This document shows positions 40,672-50,044 of a stretch of DNA of 64,000 nucleotides, piece after piece (the stretch's first letter is position 1; each line of letters starts with the position of its first letter). A program made the translations under genes and the position numbers. This stretch comes from Akkermansia muciniphila (GTDB taxonomy: Bacteria; Verrucomicrobiota; Verrucomicrobiia; Verrucomicrobiales; V1-33), in NCBI GenBank assembly GCA_943333275.1, contig CALQSQ010000002.1, forward strand, positions 49,271 to 113,270, given 5' to 3'. Below the pieces are notes generated by a model. The model was given only the letters and a program-made list of their open reading frames with translations, was not told the DNA's origin and did no database searches.

Positions 40672-42041
40672 GTTGGTAGTGGGGTAATGTCAGCGTTGAG
40701 AAGTTGGAGGTCATTGGGAGAACCTGGTGAAGTGAGCCCGGCGAGGAACCGCATCCCGCCAGATCGAAGATGAGCGAGCAGGTCCGACTGCGGGGTGCCC
40801 ACCCAGCCATCGGTCAGAATGACCACCCGGCGCGGCCGGCGGCCCTTGGGGATGGCGGCAAGATGCGCGAGAACACAATGGATATTGGTGCCCAGGGTAT
40901 TGCGCAGTTTATCCGTGTGGAGGCGGCAGGGCTTCACCTCATCGACGACCGTGGAGAACACAAAGAGACGCAGCAGTCCCTCCCGGTGGGGCTTGGCAAG
41001 GGCTCCACCCAGCACCGCCAGCACATTGTTCATCGAGCCGCTGATATCCAGATAGACATGAGCAATCGGGTGTTGCACCAGGCCATTGCGGACTTCGAGT
41101 GTCTGCGCATGAAAGATCACAGGCCACGTTCCATACAAGGCCCGCCATGCGGCCACCCGCCGGTCAGCCGCCTGTGGGACGACCGTTTCCACGGTTCGTG
41201 GTCGTGAAATCCGCTCCATTTTCCAGGTTGTCCCGCTTTCGCCCCGCAGGACTCCCGCGCGCTTCAGCAGAGTTTTCATGGCGGCCCGCAGCGGAGCGTG
41301 CGGATCGACGGGCTTGGTCATGAGCCATGCTTGGGCGGCCGCTCCCTCATCGCGCCCGCCGAGGTTGATCGGCGGCCGGGGCCAGGCACCTACGATCTTG
41401 ACCACGATCTCCTTAATCAGAGAGTCCCTGGGGGGGTCGCCCGAAGGATCCTCATGGTTGCCGATGAGGACGAAGGGGGTAGTTTCCGAAGCGGAACATT
41501 CCTCCACCAACAGCCTGAAAACCTCCAGATAGGTCACCCCATTTGGATTTGGCCCATAGAGCAGGGAGAGGACGCGCCTTTCCGCATCACTGGCGTCCTC
41601 CGCGAAACGAATCTGCTTTGGCCAACCCGCGGGGGGTCGCAGCAGGCGCGCCGGAAAGTCCTCAACCGGGTTGATCTCCTCGAAGAAGCCAGTGTAAATC
41701 GGTGCGGGAAACTGGATGCAAAGCATCGCATTGATCACGGCATCGAAGGCAATATTATGGGCGGGCGTCGGGCGATCGAAGAGCCGCGTGTGGCCCAGCA
41801 CCACATGATACAGTTCATGCATGATCAGCATGAAGAGGTGTTCGTCTGTGCGGCAATGGTCTCGCACAAACTGCGGATTGATGAGCAGCCGTGGACGAAT
41901 CGTGCACTCCACAGCGGCTGTGGGGATCGATTCGTCGATTGTGATGTCCAGCAGCCCGAGCAATTGCTCAAACTGCCAGGTGGCGGCGGGAACGACGTTG
42001 AAGATGCGGCGTCGCAGACTGTCGGCGGTGGGGCTGTTCAT
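40668..42041 (-). CDS. Putative metallopeptidase (DUF2201-N-like) fused to VWA-like domain
   Basis: HELYHVVLGHTRLFDRPTPAHNIAFDAVINAML (HExxH) and C-terminal VYLDISGSMNNVL (MIDAS DxSxS). Start at MNSPTADS (42041), ATGA overlap with the upstream stop. Confidence 0.85.
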   Translation of the reverse strand: MNSPTADSLRRRIFNVVPAATWQFEQLLGLLDITIDESIPTAAVECTIRPRLLINPQFVRDHCRTDEHLFMLIMHELYHVVLGHTRLFDRPTPAHNIAFDAVINAMLCIQFPAPIYTGFFEEINPVEDFPARLLRPPAGWPKQIRFAEDASDAERRVLSLLYGPNPNGVTYLEVFRLLVEECSASETTPFVLIGNHEDPSGDPPRDSLIKEIVVKIVGAWPRPPINLGGRDEGAAAQAWLMTKPVDPHAPLRAAMKTLLKRAGVLRGESGTTWKMERISRPRTVETVVPQAADRRVAAWRALYGTWPVIFHAQTLEVRNGLVQHPIAHVYLDISGSMNNVLAVLGGALAKPHREGLLRLFVFSTVVDEVKPCRLHTDKLRNTLGTNIHCVLAHLAAIPKGRRPRRVVILTDGWVGTPQSDLLAHLRSGGMRFLAGLTSPGSPNDLQLLNADITPLPT

Positions 42042-42481
42042 GGCTGTGCCTCCCGGGTCAATTTTTGATCGCGCCAATCCTCCACACGAAATGGAGAGCC
42101 CAGGAGCGACCCGATGGAATAGTCGGGGGTGCGGGCTTTAATGAACAGGCCATCGATTCGCCGCGACAGCAGGGCGATGACCAGCGCGACGCTCCGCACC
42201 TTCACACTGCGGACGACTTCCGCCTTGTCGGGAAATCCAATCAGAAATCCGGGGAGGCGATCCACGGCCGCCTCCACTTCCTCCACGGGGGGGATTTCCT
42301 CCCAGCCAAAATCGAAGATGCCTTTCCTGTCGGAATGTTCCTGGCTCCGAACTTTCAGGGCGGGAATGATAGCGCTCAGACTGAAGACGAAATGCCGTGC
42401 GGCCACGGGCCTTTGCGCCACCACCACCTCCGTGCGGGGAGGGCAGCTCATGTTGTGCAGGAGGGAACCGGCGAAGTTCAT
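42038..42481 (-). CDS. Unknown protein in MoxR-VWA operon
   Basis: Start MNFAGSLLHNMS (42481) overlaps MoxR stop (42478); stop overlaps VWA start. Confidence 0.7.
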   Translation of the reverse strand: MNFAGSLLHNMSCPPRTEVVVAQRPVAARHFVFSLSAIIPALKVRSQEHSDRKGIFDFGWEEIPPVEEVEAAVDRLPGFLIGFPDKAEVVRSVKVRSVALVIALLSRRIDGLFIKARTPDYSIGSLLGSPFRVEDWRDQKLTREAQP

Positions 42482-44064
42482 GATGGATTTGGCCCGTGTG
42501 GGTTGACCAGTCCAAACTGCTTCCACCAGACATTGAATTTTTTGTGAACCGCTTCCGGCTTTATATCTCCGAAACCATCCGGCAGCAGCCCATTGAGCAG
42601 ATTCCTGCAATGAGCGTCCCGCTCGTAATGGGCGTGGGTTGAATCCTCTGTAAAACTTCCGCAGATGGACGCGACCTCCCGGCACGCGGTCAACTGGCTT
42701 CCGTGCACCATGAATTTCTTCGTCCCATGACTCAGCACCCGCCTCAGCTCGCCCGCCAGCATCTCCACAGCGATGCCCGGCAGATCCCGCGCCAGGCGCA
42801 GACGCAGGTAAACGACCAGAGCCAGAGTCGTCCGCAGGGCCCGCACGGGTTGCGACGCCAGTGCATCACTCACCAGACTGGCGAAATCGACGTTGGCCAA
42901 TTTTTCCCCCAAGCGACAGGCAAGTGCCAGCCGTTTCGCTGGATCGGTCACTGCAAGCAACTGCTTCCAGGGATCGTTTGCTTCCAGAGCACACAGCCGC
43001 CAGGCTTGACGGTGCGAGGCAAACAGGGCGGCCTCCTGAATTGGCGTGCCCTGGGCCAGTCCCGGCAACCCATGCCGGAATGCCAGCCATGCGGCATCCT
43101 CCCAATCCGGCCTCGCCATCCCGGCGAACTCCGACAGCACTGTCCGCGCCGCCTGCACTGCGAGAATCGAACGCAAGAGCATGGTGACTCGCCGGGTGGA
43201 AAGGGTGTGCCCGCAGGCGGCGGCGTGAGGCGCGAGGGCAATCAGATAGTCGGCCAGCGTTTCCGGGGGCGACGAGGTCAACGCCTGGAATAATTCCTGC
43301 CCCCGCTCCACCAGCGCCTCCACCGTGACGGGAAACTCATGCGGACCCCGAAATTGATCCAGCAGCACACTGCGCCGCTGCGTGTTATTGAGGTTCTCCC
43401 AACCGGGGGCCTCCACGATGAATGCAAATCGGTCTGCGAGCGCTGGATCAAGCGGTTCCGCTCCAAAGTAGGTGGTGCCGTCGTCCTCCGCATCGCGGGC
43501 CGGCGGCGGATTCATGGCGGCCCAGCGGTAGCGCAGCCGGTGCAGATCCACTCCTTGCACGCGCCGTTCATGGATGATGGGAAAGAGTTTGTTCTGCAAT
43601 TCCGGCCGAGCTCGGCTGAGTTCGTCGATAAACACGACCTCGGCATCCCAGATTGACGAAGGCGTGGAGATATAGCGCAGCGCGGTCTGGTCCTCGTTGG
43701 GCAACGGAATCCCCACCAGGTCATCGTAGTTCACGAGCGATGCATTGTAGAATCGGAAGACCAACCCCAGCGACGCAGCAAGACGCTCCAGCAGGAAACT
43801 TTTTGCCGTTCCATGCCTCCCCACCAACAACAGCGGGTCGCCAGAGATCAGCGACGCCAGCACTACGGGTTCCAAGGCCTCCCAGCCCTCTAGCCCCAAC
43901 GGTTGCGTCAGCAGGGAACGGATCCGGCCATGGCGGGATGCCGCAGGTGGGGGTTCTATGGATTCCTCCTCCACCGGTTCCGGTGGCGAAACTGGATTCG
44001 GTGTCACAGGCTGTGCCTGATTTCCCTTGGTGACGGGCTGGCGTTTCGCGGTGAGGGCACTCAT
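42478..44064 (-). CDS. MoxR-type AAA+ ATPase
   Basis: Start MSALTAKRQP (44064). LLLVGRHGTAKSFLLERLA (Walker A), AEVVFIDELSRARPELQNKLFPIIHER (Walker B), WAAMNPPP (sensor 1). Confidence 0.88.
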   Translation of the reverse strand: MSALTAKRQPVTKGNQAQPVTPNPVSPPEPVEEESIEPPPAASRHGRIRSLLTQPLGLEGWEALEPVVLASLISGDPLLLVGRHGTAKSFLLERLAASLGLVFRFYNASLVNYDDLVGIPLPNEDQTALRYISTPSSIWDAEVVFIDELSRARPELQNKLFPIIHERRVQGVDLHRLRYRWAAMNPPPARDAEDDGTTYFGAEPLDPALADRFAFIVEAPGWENLNNTQRRSVLLDQFRGPHEFPVTVEALVERGQELFQALTSSPPETLADYLIALAPHAAACGHTLSTRRVTMLLRSILAVQAARTVLSEFAGMARPDWEDAAWLAFRHGLPGLAQGTPIQEAALFASHRQAWRLCALEANDPWKQLLAVTDPAKRLALACRLGEKLANVDFASLVSDALASQPVRALRTTLALVVYLRLRLARDLPGIAVEMLAGELRRVLSHGTKKFMVHGSQLTACREVASICGSFTEDSTHAHYERDAHCRNLLNGLLPDGFGDIKPEAVHKKFNVWWKQFGLVNPHGPNPS

Positions 44065-44294
44065 TCCGCCCCCCTTTCCGATGCCCCGTGACGTGCGAAG
44101 ATTGTGTCCCGACGCAATCTTGCCTTTTCGAGGTCCGGCGTGCGGAGTGAAATCCGCACCCGCCGCTTGGTGAAGTCCGGCAGATGCACCGTGGCATGGC
44201 ACCACCAGGTGCCGTTGTTGTCCCAGAGGTGGTGGTTGGCATTCCGGAGATTGGTGCGCAAGGCCAGTTGGGGCGCGGGGATCGATTGGCTCAT
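44061..44294 (-). CDS. Small protein resembling the N-terminal DNA-binding domain of tyrosine recombinases
   Basis: 77 aa; GTWWCHATVHLPDFTKRRVRISLRTPDLEKARLRRDTIFARHG; stop overlaps MoxR start (ATGA). Confidence 0.5.
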   Translation of the reverse strand: MSQSIPAPQLALRTNLRNANHHLWDNNGTWWCHATVHLPDFTKRRVRISLRTPDLEKARLRRDTIFARHGASERGAE

Positions 44295-44798
44295 GGGATG
44301 GTTCGGTTGATGGACGATTTTACTTCGCGCATCAGGAACGGCCCCTCGGCCAGATGTCTCCCGCAGCCCTCCTTGTTGCCTTCGGAGTGCCGCCAGATTC
44401 ATCTCAGAGAATACTCTTGTTCGGGCCGGTGAAGACCCGCACATCGGACCGGAACCGAAGTTCCCGCCCAAGGCACCTTTGCGTTCTCTACGCCAGGTTG
44501 CCAGGTTCGTCGCCGCCGACGAGCCGTTCTTGATGCTAACGTGGACAGAGTAACCCAACTTTGCCAATTTTCAAGTCCAGCCTGTGTCATAAAGACAATT
44601 CATCGGAAGCTGTCGAGCACTCGGGATTCCGGCTGTCCGAGAAATTCACCCACAGATGGCAATGAATATCTGCACCGCTCTCACTTCTCCTGAACTCCAA
44701 AGAGGCCCGTTATGACACGCCCGAGGTTTGAAAGACGACGGAAATCGATTAGTATTGTGAACACAATCCCCCTCACCTGCCAGCAGGGTTCTCCCTGT

Positions 44799-45192
44799 TC
44801 AGTCCCACAAGGCCGGGGGCCTGAAGTCCCAAACACGAAGCGGATCAATGATGGCAATCCCGTGGCCCTGATGGATGTGATGGAGGATGAGTTTGCGCAA
44901 CAAGGTGGATTTTTCCCGAACCCTTCTTCCCAATGATGTAGGTATGAAAACGCCCATCCTCGGGATGGATCACGAGTGGGGCCTCTCCGCCACAAGTGGA
45001 ACGACCGAACCATTGCGGGGTGCGGGAAGTTTCTGCATACACTTTGGAAGTTTTCCATTTGACTTCCACGCTTGTTCTGGAAACTTCCCACATCCACCCC
45101 TCCAAAAATGCAGACCGACGATTACGAGCTTTCATTCCCAGCCTTGCGAGGTGTCCAGGCTGGTAAAGAGTATTACGTTGCGATGTGTCCAA
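44799..45192 (-). pseudogene. HerA/VirD4-type P-loop ATPase N-terminal remnant
   Basis: Minus strand APLVIHPEDGRFHTYIIGKKGSGK then, after a one-base shift in an A5 run, STLLRKLILHHIHQGHGIAIIDP, then stop at 44799-44801. No downstream ATPase body. Confidence 0.6.
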
Positions 45193-46205
45193 TCAACCTT
45201 GTTGTCGATCTGATCAAGATCAACGACGACGACGACGGGGTTCCAGCCGATCTCAGGGCCCAGCGCAGCATGAACAAGGCCCGGATTCCGGCGATTACCG
45301 ACTACATCCTCCAGAATCCGACCAGCTACGCGTTCTCCTCTCTCACGGTCTCAATCGACAGCAGCGTTGAGTTTTCCCCCTTTGGAACCGAGGGACTTGC
45401 CCGCCGGATGGGCATTTTGAAGGTTCCCTACGGAGTGACCTACCTGATCAATGATGGGCAGCATCGAAGGGCGGCGCTTGAGCAGGCCCTCAGAGAAAAG
45501 CCGGAACTCAGGAACGAAACGATCTCTCTGGTGATTTACATTGACCAAGGTCTCAAGCGTTCCCAGCAACTCTTTGCTGACCTGAACCGTTATGCGGTCC
45601 GGCCAACCACTTCGCTGAGCATACTTTACGACAATCGAGATCCTATGTCCCGCCTCATGCAGGACGTCGTGGATAACGTAATGATCTTCCGTGATTTGAC
45701 TGAGAAGACCAAAACAACCATTTCGAACCGTTCCCGGAAACTATTCACCCTCAGTGTCCTATATCAGGCAACCGCCGACCTTCTAAGAAAGAAGAAGGGA
45801 ACGGAACCAACCGCCAAGGACCAGCAGATTGCAGTGGCTTACTGGACCGAAGTGGGCAAGAACATCACGGAGTGGCAGCAAGCGGCGGACCGAAAAGTAG
45901 CGACATCGGACCTTAGGCGGGACTGTATCCACGCTCACGGAATTGCGCTACGCGCTCTTGGCAGACTTGGCGTGGACTTGCTGGCATCACATCCCAATGA
46001 TTGGAAGAAGAGGCTAAGCGGACTAAAGACGGTGGATTGGAGTCGACAAGGCTCAGGACTTTGGGAGGGGCGGGCGATGACCGGTGGCAAAATCAGCAAG
46101 GCTCACAACAATATTCTTCTCACAGCCAACGTGCTCAAAGGGGCGGTTGGGCTTCCTCTGAATCCGCAAGAAGAGGAAGTAGAGACTCAATTCAAACGTC
46201 GATAA
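45108..46205 (+). CDS. dndB: DNA sulfur modification protein DndB
   Basis: Start MQTDDYELSFPALRGVQAGKEYYVAMCPINLV; INDGQHRRAALEQAL (DGQHR); first gene of the dnd cluster. Confidence 0.92.
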   Translation: MQTDDYELSFPALRGVQAGKEYYVAMCPINLVVDLIKINDDDDGVPADLRAQRSMNKARIPAITDYILQNPTSYAFSSLTVSIDSSVEFSPFGTEGLARRMGILKVPYGVTYLINDGQHRRAALEQALREKPELRNETISLVIYIDQGLKRSQQLFADLNRYAVRPTTSLSILYDNRDPMSRLMQDVVDNVMIFRDLTEKTKTTISNRSRKLFTLSVLYQATADLLRKKKGTEPTAKDQQIAVAYWTEVGKNITEWQQAADRKVATSDLRRDCIHAHGIALRALGRLGVDLLASHPNDWKKRLSGLKTVDWSRQGSGLWEGRAMTGGKISKAHNNILLTANVLKGAVGLPLNPQEEEVETQFKRR

Positions 46206-46232
46206 GAACACAGAATCGGATTAAGAAATTTC

Positions 46233-47645
46233 ATGAACGAAGAACGCATTACAGGGGAGCGCATTCAGGCTCTATTACAAAAAATTCGCGAGGTATACCT
46301 CAGCGACGGTCGACCATGGGTAATCGGCTACAGTGGGGGCAAGGACTCATCTTGTGTGCTTCAGCTCACTTGGTATGCCCTAAGAGGCCTTCCGGAAGAG
46401 CAACGAACGAAACCTATTTACGTAATTACATCAGACACCCTGGTGGAAACACCAGCGGTGGTGAACCAGTTGGTCGAGACGCTGAAGCAAATTGGCGATA
46501 AAGCCACTGCTGAAAAAATGCCAATCAGTGTTCACAAGGTGATTCCAGCCATACGTGACACGTTCTGGGTGAACATGATTGGCCGAGGCCTTCCAGCGCC
46601 ATATACCAATTTTCGGTGGTGCACTGATAGGATGAAGATTGCCCCAACGACCACATTTATCAAAAGCAAGATCGCGGAATACGGAGAGGTGGTAATTCTT
46701 CTCGGTTCCCGGCGTTCGGAGAGTTCGTCTCGCGGACAGGTCATGGCCAATCGCCGCGATAAGGGCGCTTACCTTTCCTGGCACAACGACATCGCCAACG
46801 CGCTCGTCTTCACACCGATTGAGGACTGGCATACGAATGATGTTTGGGAGTATCTCATGGCGGTTCCGAGCCCTTGGGCCGGACGCAATGACGCGATCGT
46901 CACGATGTATCGTAACGCTCAAGCCGGTGAATGTCCGCTGGTTATCGACAAATCGACGCCATCCTGCGGTGGGGGACGTTTCGGGTGCTGGACCTGCACC
47001 GTTGTGCAAAAAGACCGCTCCATGGAAGCCATGATTGAGAATGGCGAAGATTGGATGCAGCCGATGCTGGATCTTCGCGACTGGTTGACCGAAACCCAGA
47101 TTCCGGAAAACAAGCCAAAGATCCGTGATCACCGCCGCCGCAATGGCCGCGTGGAGTATTTCGACGCCGGAGGAGAAAAGAGAATCGTGTGGGGACCCTA
47201 TAAATTGGAATTCCGAAAGGAGATTTTGCGGAGATTGCTCCGCACTCAAATGACAGTCAGAGAAACCGGCCCGGATCCGGAAGTGCATCTGATCCGCCCG
47301 GAGGAACTTCATAAAATCCGCCAACTTTGGCTTCACGATGAGGGAGATTGGGAAGACGAACTTCCGGCAATCTATGAGGAGGAAACCAAAGAAGTCATGG
47401 ATTGGTTGGTAGACGACCATGCCGGCGTGGGGGGTGTCGAGAAGCAGCTTCTTGAGGACGTGGCTAAAAAGTCTGATTTGCCTGCAAACCTCATTCGTGA
47501 GCTCCTTGATGTTGAAAGGAATCATGCAGGAATGAGCAGACGATCCGGGATCTACGACCAGATCGACAAGATCTTCAACAAGGACTGGCGTGATCTTGAG
47601 GATGCGCTTTCTGAAACAGTAAACCAACCCGGCATCGACTCATGA
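46233..47645 (+). CDS. dndC: DNA sulfur modification protein DndC (PAPS reductase-like, Fe-S)
   Basis: VIGYSGGKDSSCVLQLTW and CGGGRFGCWTCTVVQKDRSM. Confidence 0.95.
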   Translation: MNEERITGERIQALLQKIREVYLSDGRPWVIGYSGGKDSSCVLQLTWYALRGLPEEQRTKPIYVITSDTLVETPAVVNQLVETLKQIGDKATAEKMPISVHKVIPAIRDTFWVNMIGRGLPAPYTNFRWCTDRMKIAPTTTFIKSKIAEYGEVVILLGSRRSESSSRGQVMANRRDKGAYLSWHNDIANALVFTPIEDWHTNDVWEYLMAVPSPWAGRNDAIVTMYRNAQAGECPLVIDKSTPSCGGGRFGCWTCTVVQKDRSMEAMIENGEDWMQPMLDLRDWLTETQIPENKPKIRDHRRRNGRVEYFDAGGEKRIVWGPYKLEFRKEILRRLLRTQMTVRETGPDPEVHLIRPEELHKIRQLWLHDEGDWEDELPAIYEEETKEVMDWLVDDHAGVGGVEKQLLEDVAKKSDLPANLIRELLDVERNHAGMSRRSGIYDQIDKIFNKDWRDLEDALSETVNQPGIDS

Positions 47646-49651
47646 TTTTCACCAAAATTGTCCTGGAGAACTACGGGCTCTTCTCCGGCCGAAACGAGTT
47701 CGACTTGCAGCCACGCGAGAAACGGGGGAAGGTTCGGCCTGTCGTTTTGTTCGGAGGAAAGAACGGAGCTGGGAAAACCACCTTCCTTGGTGCCATCCGC
47801 CTTCTATTTTACGGACGTCGTTCTCTTGGGGATCGCCTGAGCCAGAAGGATTATGACGAGGCCCTGGTCGCAAGAACTCACCGGAACAAGACCACTCAGA
47901 ATCGCGGATCCTATGGCAAAGTTGGCGTTGAGTTCGATTTTGTTCAGCAAGGAGAAAAAAACAGCTTCTATGTGGAACGGTCATGGACGATTTCAAGTTC
48001 AGGGACTGTGACTGAGTTCTTCCGCGTCGATAAAGAAGGAAAGCCATTTGATGAGATCAGCGCAACTCATTGGGAAGCATTCGTCGGGGATATCGTGCCC
48101 GAGAGGCTTTCACAGCTATTCTTTTTCGACGGAGAAAAGATCAAGTCGATTGCGGAAGACGCCTCCAGCAACGAAGCGATCTCGGAGGCTATCCAATCGC
48201 TCCTGGGGCTCGATGCAGTGCTTGCACTCAAGAGCGATCTTGCAGTTTATCGCTCAAAATTGCTCAAGAGCGAAGATCCAGCAGCCTATGAACGCGAGCT
48301 TCAGGAAATTACTAGAGAGCTCTCGTCATTCAGGACCCAGCTCGACTCGATTGACGAAGAAATTTCCAGCGTGAAAACACAGATAGATGGCGTCACTTGT
48401 TCGATTACAAACTTGGACTCACAGCTGCAGCAACGAGGTGGATCACTTGCGGAAAAGCGTTCTGAGAATCAGTTTCGATTTGAGCAGACCAAGGAATTGA
48501 TCACTCTTAAGGAACAGGGTATCCGCGAAGCATGCGAAGGCGCCGCTCCATTCGTGATGTGCCCGGGCATTGTATCGCTCCTTCAAAGTCAGCTTCATGC
48601 GGAGTCCGAAGGGCGTAGCCAGGCCGTGAGAGCCCGGACCGTCCAAGATGTGCGGGATCATCTCCTGCAAGCCAGTCAAGGGGAAGGTCGCCAGCAAACC
48701 TCAATCCGATCCTTCATTGATCAGCAACTCGATGAGTTTTTCCAGACGTCCATAGGCAATAAACCAGTCCGGACAATCCACGGCCTGTCCGAGAGGGCCT
48801 CCGTGCTCATGGAGGAAATTGTGAGTTCGGCTGGTCCCGATCAAGCTTCCCAGTTGGCGCAACTCTTTCTTGAACTGGAGGATGCCCACCAAACACTCAA
48901 GACGCTACAGCGCGATTTGAGCCACACTCCCGATCAGCGAGACCTTGCTGACCTTGTTACCTCCCTCAATGCATCCCACCAGCGGATGGGCAACTTGAAG
49001 CAGCAGGAACAGAAGCTCAATGAAGACCGGCGGCAAGTGGACATGAAGGTTGCCCAAGCTGAGCGCAACAAGGACCGGATTGAAGACAAACGCGCCACCG
49101 CCTCGAAGCAGCGTCTCAAGCTGGCACAGCTCCAAAAGCTCGGACCAGCCCTTGAGGAATACCGCCGCCGCCTAGCCCAAGCCAAAATTGAAACGCTTCA
49201 AAGTGAGGTGACTCAATGCTTCAACAAGCTTGCCAGGAAGGATGACTTCGTTCGTCGAATCGAGGTTGATTCATCCTCCTTTGCCGTCACCCTCTTTGAT
49301 CAACAGGGTAGATCCATCCCCAAAGAGGAATTGTCTTCTGGAGAGAAGCAAATCTTCGCAATCGCACTCCTCTGGGGCCTTGGCAGAACATCCGGAAGGC
49401 CACTACCAGTTGTCATCGACACTCCGCTTGGACGCCTTGATTCCGATCACAGGGCGAAGCTTATCGAGCACTACTTTCCCAATGCCGGGCATCAGGTGAT
49501 TCTTTTGTCCACCGATACCGAAGTGGATCAGCCGCTTTTCAAGCAACTTAGCCCCGCAGTTTCACATTGTTACCACCTCGAATATGACCAAAAAGAAGGC
49601 CGCACCAACGCCACGGAAGACTACTTCTGGCGCCCCAAGCAACTTGCTTGA
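47642..49651 (+). CDS. dndD: DNA sulfur modification protein DndD (SMC/RecN-like ATPase)
   Basis: LFGGKNGAGKTTFLGAIRLLFYG (Walker A), coiled-coil centre, LSSGEKQIFAIALLWGL signature, PVVIDTPLGRLDSDHR (Walker B). Confidence 0.95.
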   Translation: MIFTKIVLENYGLFSGRNEFDLQPREKRGKVRPVVLFGGKNGAGKTTFLGAIRLLFYGRRSLGDRLSQKDYDEALVARTHRNKTTQNRGSYGKVGVEFDFVQQGEKNSFYVERSWTISSSGTVTEFFRVDKEGKPFDEISATHWEAFVGDIVPERLSQLFFFDGEKIKSIAEDASSNEAISEAIQSLLGLDAVLALKSDLAVYRSKLLKSEDPAAYERELQEITRELSSFRTQLDSIDEEISSVKTQIDGVTCSITNLDSQLQQRGGSLAEKRSENQFRFEQTKELITLKEQGIREACEGAAPFVMCPGIVSLLQSQLHAESEGRSQAVRARTVQDVRDHLLQASQGEGRQQTSIRSFIDQQLDEFFQTSIGNKPVRTIHGLSERASVLMEEIVSSAGPDQASQLAQLFLELEDAHQTLKTLQRDLSHTPDQRDLADLVTSLNASHQRMGNLKQQEQKLNEDRRQVDMKVAQAERNKDRIEDKRATASKQRLKLAQLQKLGPALEEYRRRLAQAKIETLQSEVTQCFNKLARKDDFVRRIEVDSSSFAVTLFDQQGRSIPKEELSSGEKQIFAIALLWGLGRTSGRPLPVVIDTPLGRLDSDHRAKLIEHYFPNAGHQVILLSTDTEVDQPLFKQLSPAVSHCYHLEYDQKEGRTNATEDYFWRPKQLA

Positions 49652-50039
49652 TCTTACCCTACAGCGCATCCCCTTCGCGGAGTCCATCGACGCGAAAATG
49701 AGAACGTTGAGAGGACGCACGGGTATTACTCCGAACATCCTTGCTCGATTCGGCTTCTGCCTGTCACTCGAGGAACAAGGCTCTCCTCAGGATCCCTTCG
49801 AATCTGAAGGTGTGGGAAGGGAGATCAATCGCAATACTCTGCTTGGAGACAACGATTCGGTCTATATAGCCCTTCTGCGAACCTGGGTGGCCAAGAACGA
49901 CCTCATCGAAACCTGCACGCAGAAGCAGTTCAATGAGTTTCTCGTAGCGCACATGAACCGCGGCTTCGAATTGATCAGTTCGAGAATCCGTGGTCTTCCG
50001 GATCTTGCGTCACTTGTCGGTCGCGAATTCAAATCCTGA
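49584..50039 (+). CDS. dndE: DNA sulfur modification protein DndE
   Basis: 151 aa; TGITPNILARFGFCLSLEEQ and position after dndD, overlapping it by 68 bp in another frame. Confidence 0.9.
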   Translation: MTKKKAAPTPRKTTSGAPSNLLDLTLQRIPFAESIDAKMRTLRGRTGITPNILARFGFCLSLEEQGSPQDPFESEGVGREINRNTLLGDNDSVYIALLRTWVAKNDLIETCTQKQFNEFLVAHMNRGFELISSRIRGLPDLASLVGREFKS

Positions 50040-50044
50040 CAGCC

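Noticed and set aside
46431-47627. 398-aa minus-strand ORF
   Set aside because: Antisense to dndC, which carries unmistakable motifs.
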